A DNA stretch of 14,548 nt from Gemmatimonadales bacterium UBA2989. Lineage in GTDB: Bacteria; Gemmatimonadota; Gemmatimonadetes; Longimicrobiales; Gaopeijiaceae. The stretch is taken from positions 1 through 14,548 of the forward strand of contig DEAF01000018.1 in NCBI GenBank assembly GCA_002346625.1. Direction: 5' to 3'. Under the pieces are notes generated by a model. It did no database searches and had not been told where the DNA came from. It was given only the letters and a program-made list of their open reading frames with translations. Made by a program: the position numbers and the translations under genes. Below, piece after piece: positions 14,391-14,548 of this stretch; the first letter of the stretch is position 1, and every line of letters begins with the position of its first letter.

Positions 14391-14548
14391 CTTATAGCTT
14401 TGTGATAAGAAGGCTTATTTTGAAGACTTGAAAAAAATTTAAAACATTGTAATCGTTGTATCTCTTGAATTTAGGACTCCTCAATAAGGTTAGATCACTT
14501 TACTTTGTATTTGATTTTGAAATATTATTTTTTTACTTAAAACTACAG

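Overview
The window looks bacterial: tightly packed genes, Shine-Dalgarno sites, 4-base gene overlaps, a Tat signal, a lipobox and a rho-independent attenuator. The source is not proven. The stand-alone protein with a carboxypeptidase-regulatory-like domain and a TonB plug but no barrel, a P1-family peptidase with a signal peptide, and eukaryote-like histidine gene fusions together suggest Gemmatimonadota or a related lineage, which is an inference of modest confidence. Base composition is fairly balanced by eye. I saw no tRNA, rRNA, CRISPR array, transposase or attachment site.

Right half (about 6.9-14.4 kb, minus strand): a complete histidine biosynthesis operon. Transcription order is promoter, histidine-rich leader peptide, terminator hairpin, hisG, hisC fused to a HAD phosphatase, hisB, hisH-hisF fusion, hisA-hisI-hisE fusion, hisD. 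All five gene junctions are 4-base stop/start overlaps (four ATGA, one GTGA). If the HAD domain is the histidinol-phosphatase, all ten steps from PRPP to histidine are carried by six polypeptides. The leader peptide (14251-14328) has six histidines in nine residues and is followed by a 9-bp GC-rich hairpin with seven U residues, so the operon is very probably controlled by ribosome-mediated attenuation. hisG is the long form with a C-terminal regulatory domain, which implies feedback inhibition by histidine as a second control layer.

Middle (5.7-6.9 kb, minus strand): a secreted P1-family (DmpA-like) peptidase 45 bases after hisD. It has its own strong ribosome binding site and a candidate promoter overlapping the hisD stop codon.

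Left-centre (1.3-5.7 kb, minus strand): a sodium:solute symporter, a Tat-exported flavin amine oxidase, a RidA-family predicted lipoprotein and an Sfp-type phosphopantetheinyl transferase. The oxidase and the RidA protein are 32 bases apart and both carry export signals. They may form an envelope amine-oxidation unit in which RidA hydrolyses the imine product, with the symporter possibly handling substrate or product.

Left end (34-1302, plus strand): the plug-domain protein, convergent with the transferase gene. No stretch over 300 bases lacks a gene. The 14367-14548 end is AT-rich and holds no gene I can support, only a small inverted repeat next to the his promoter.
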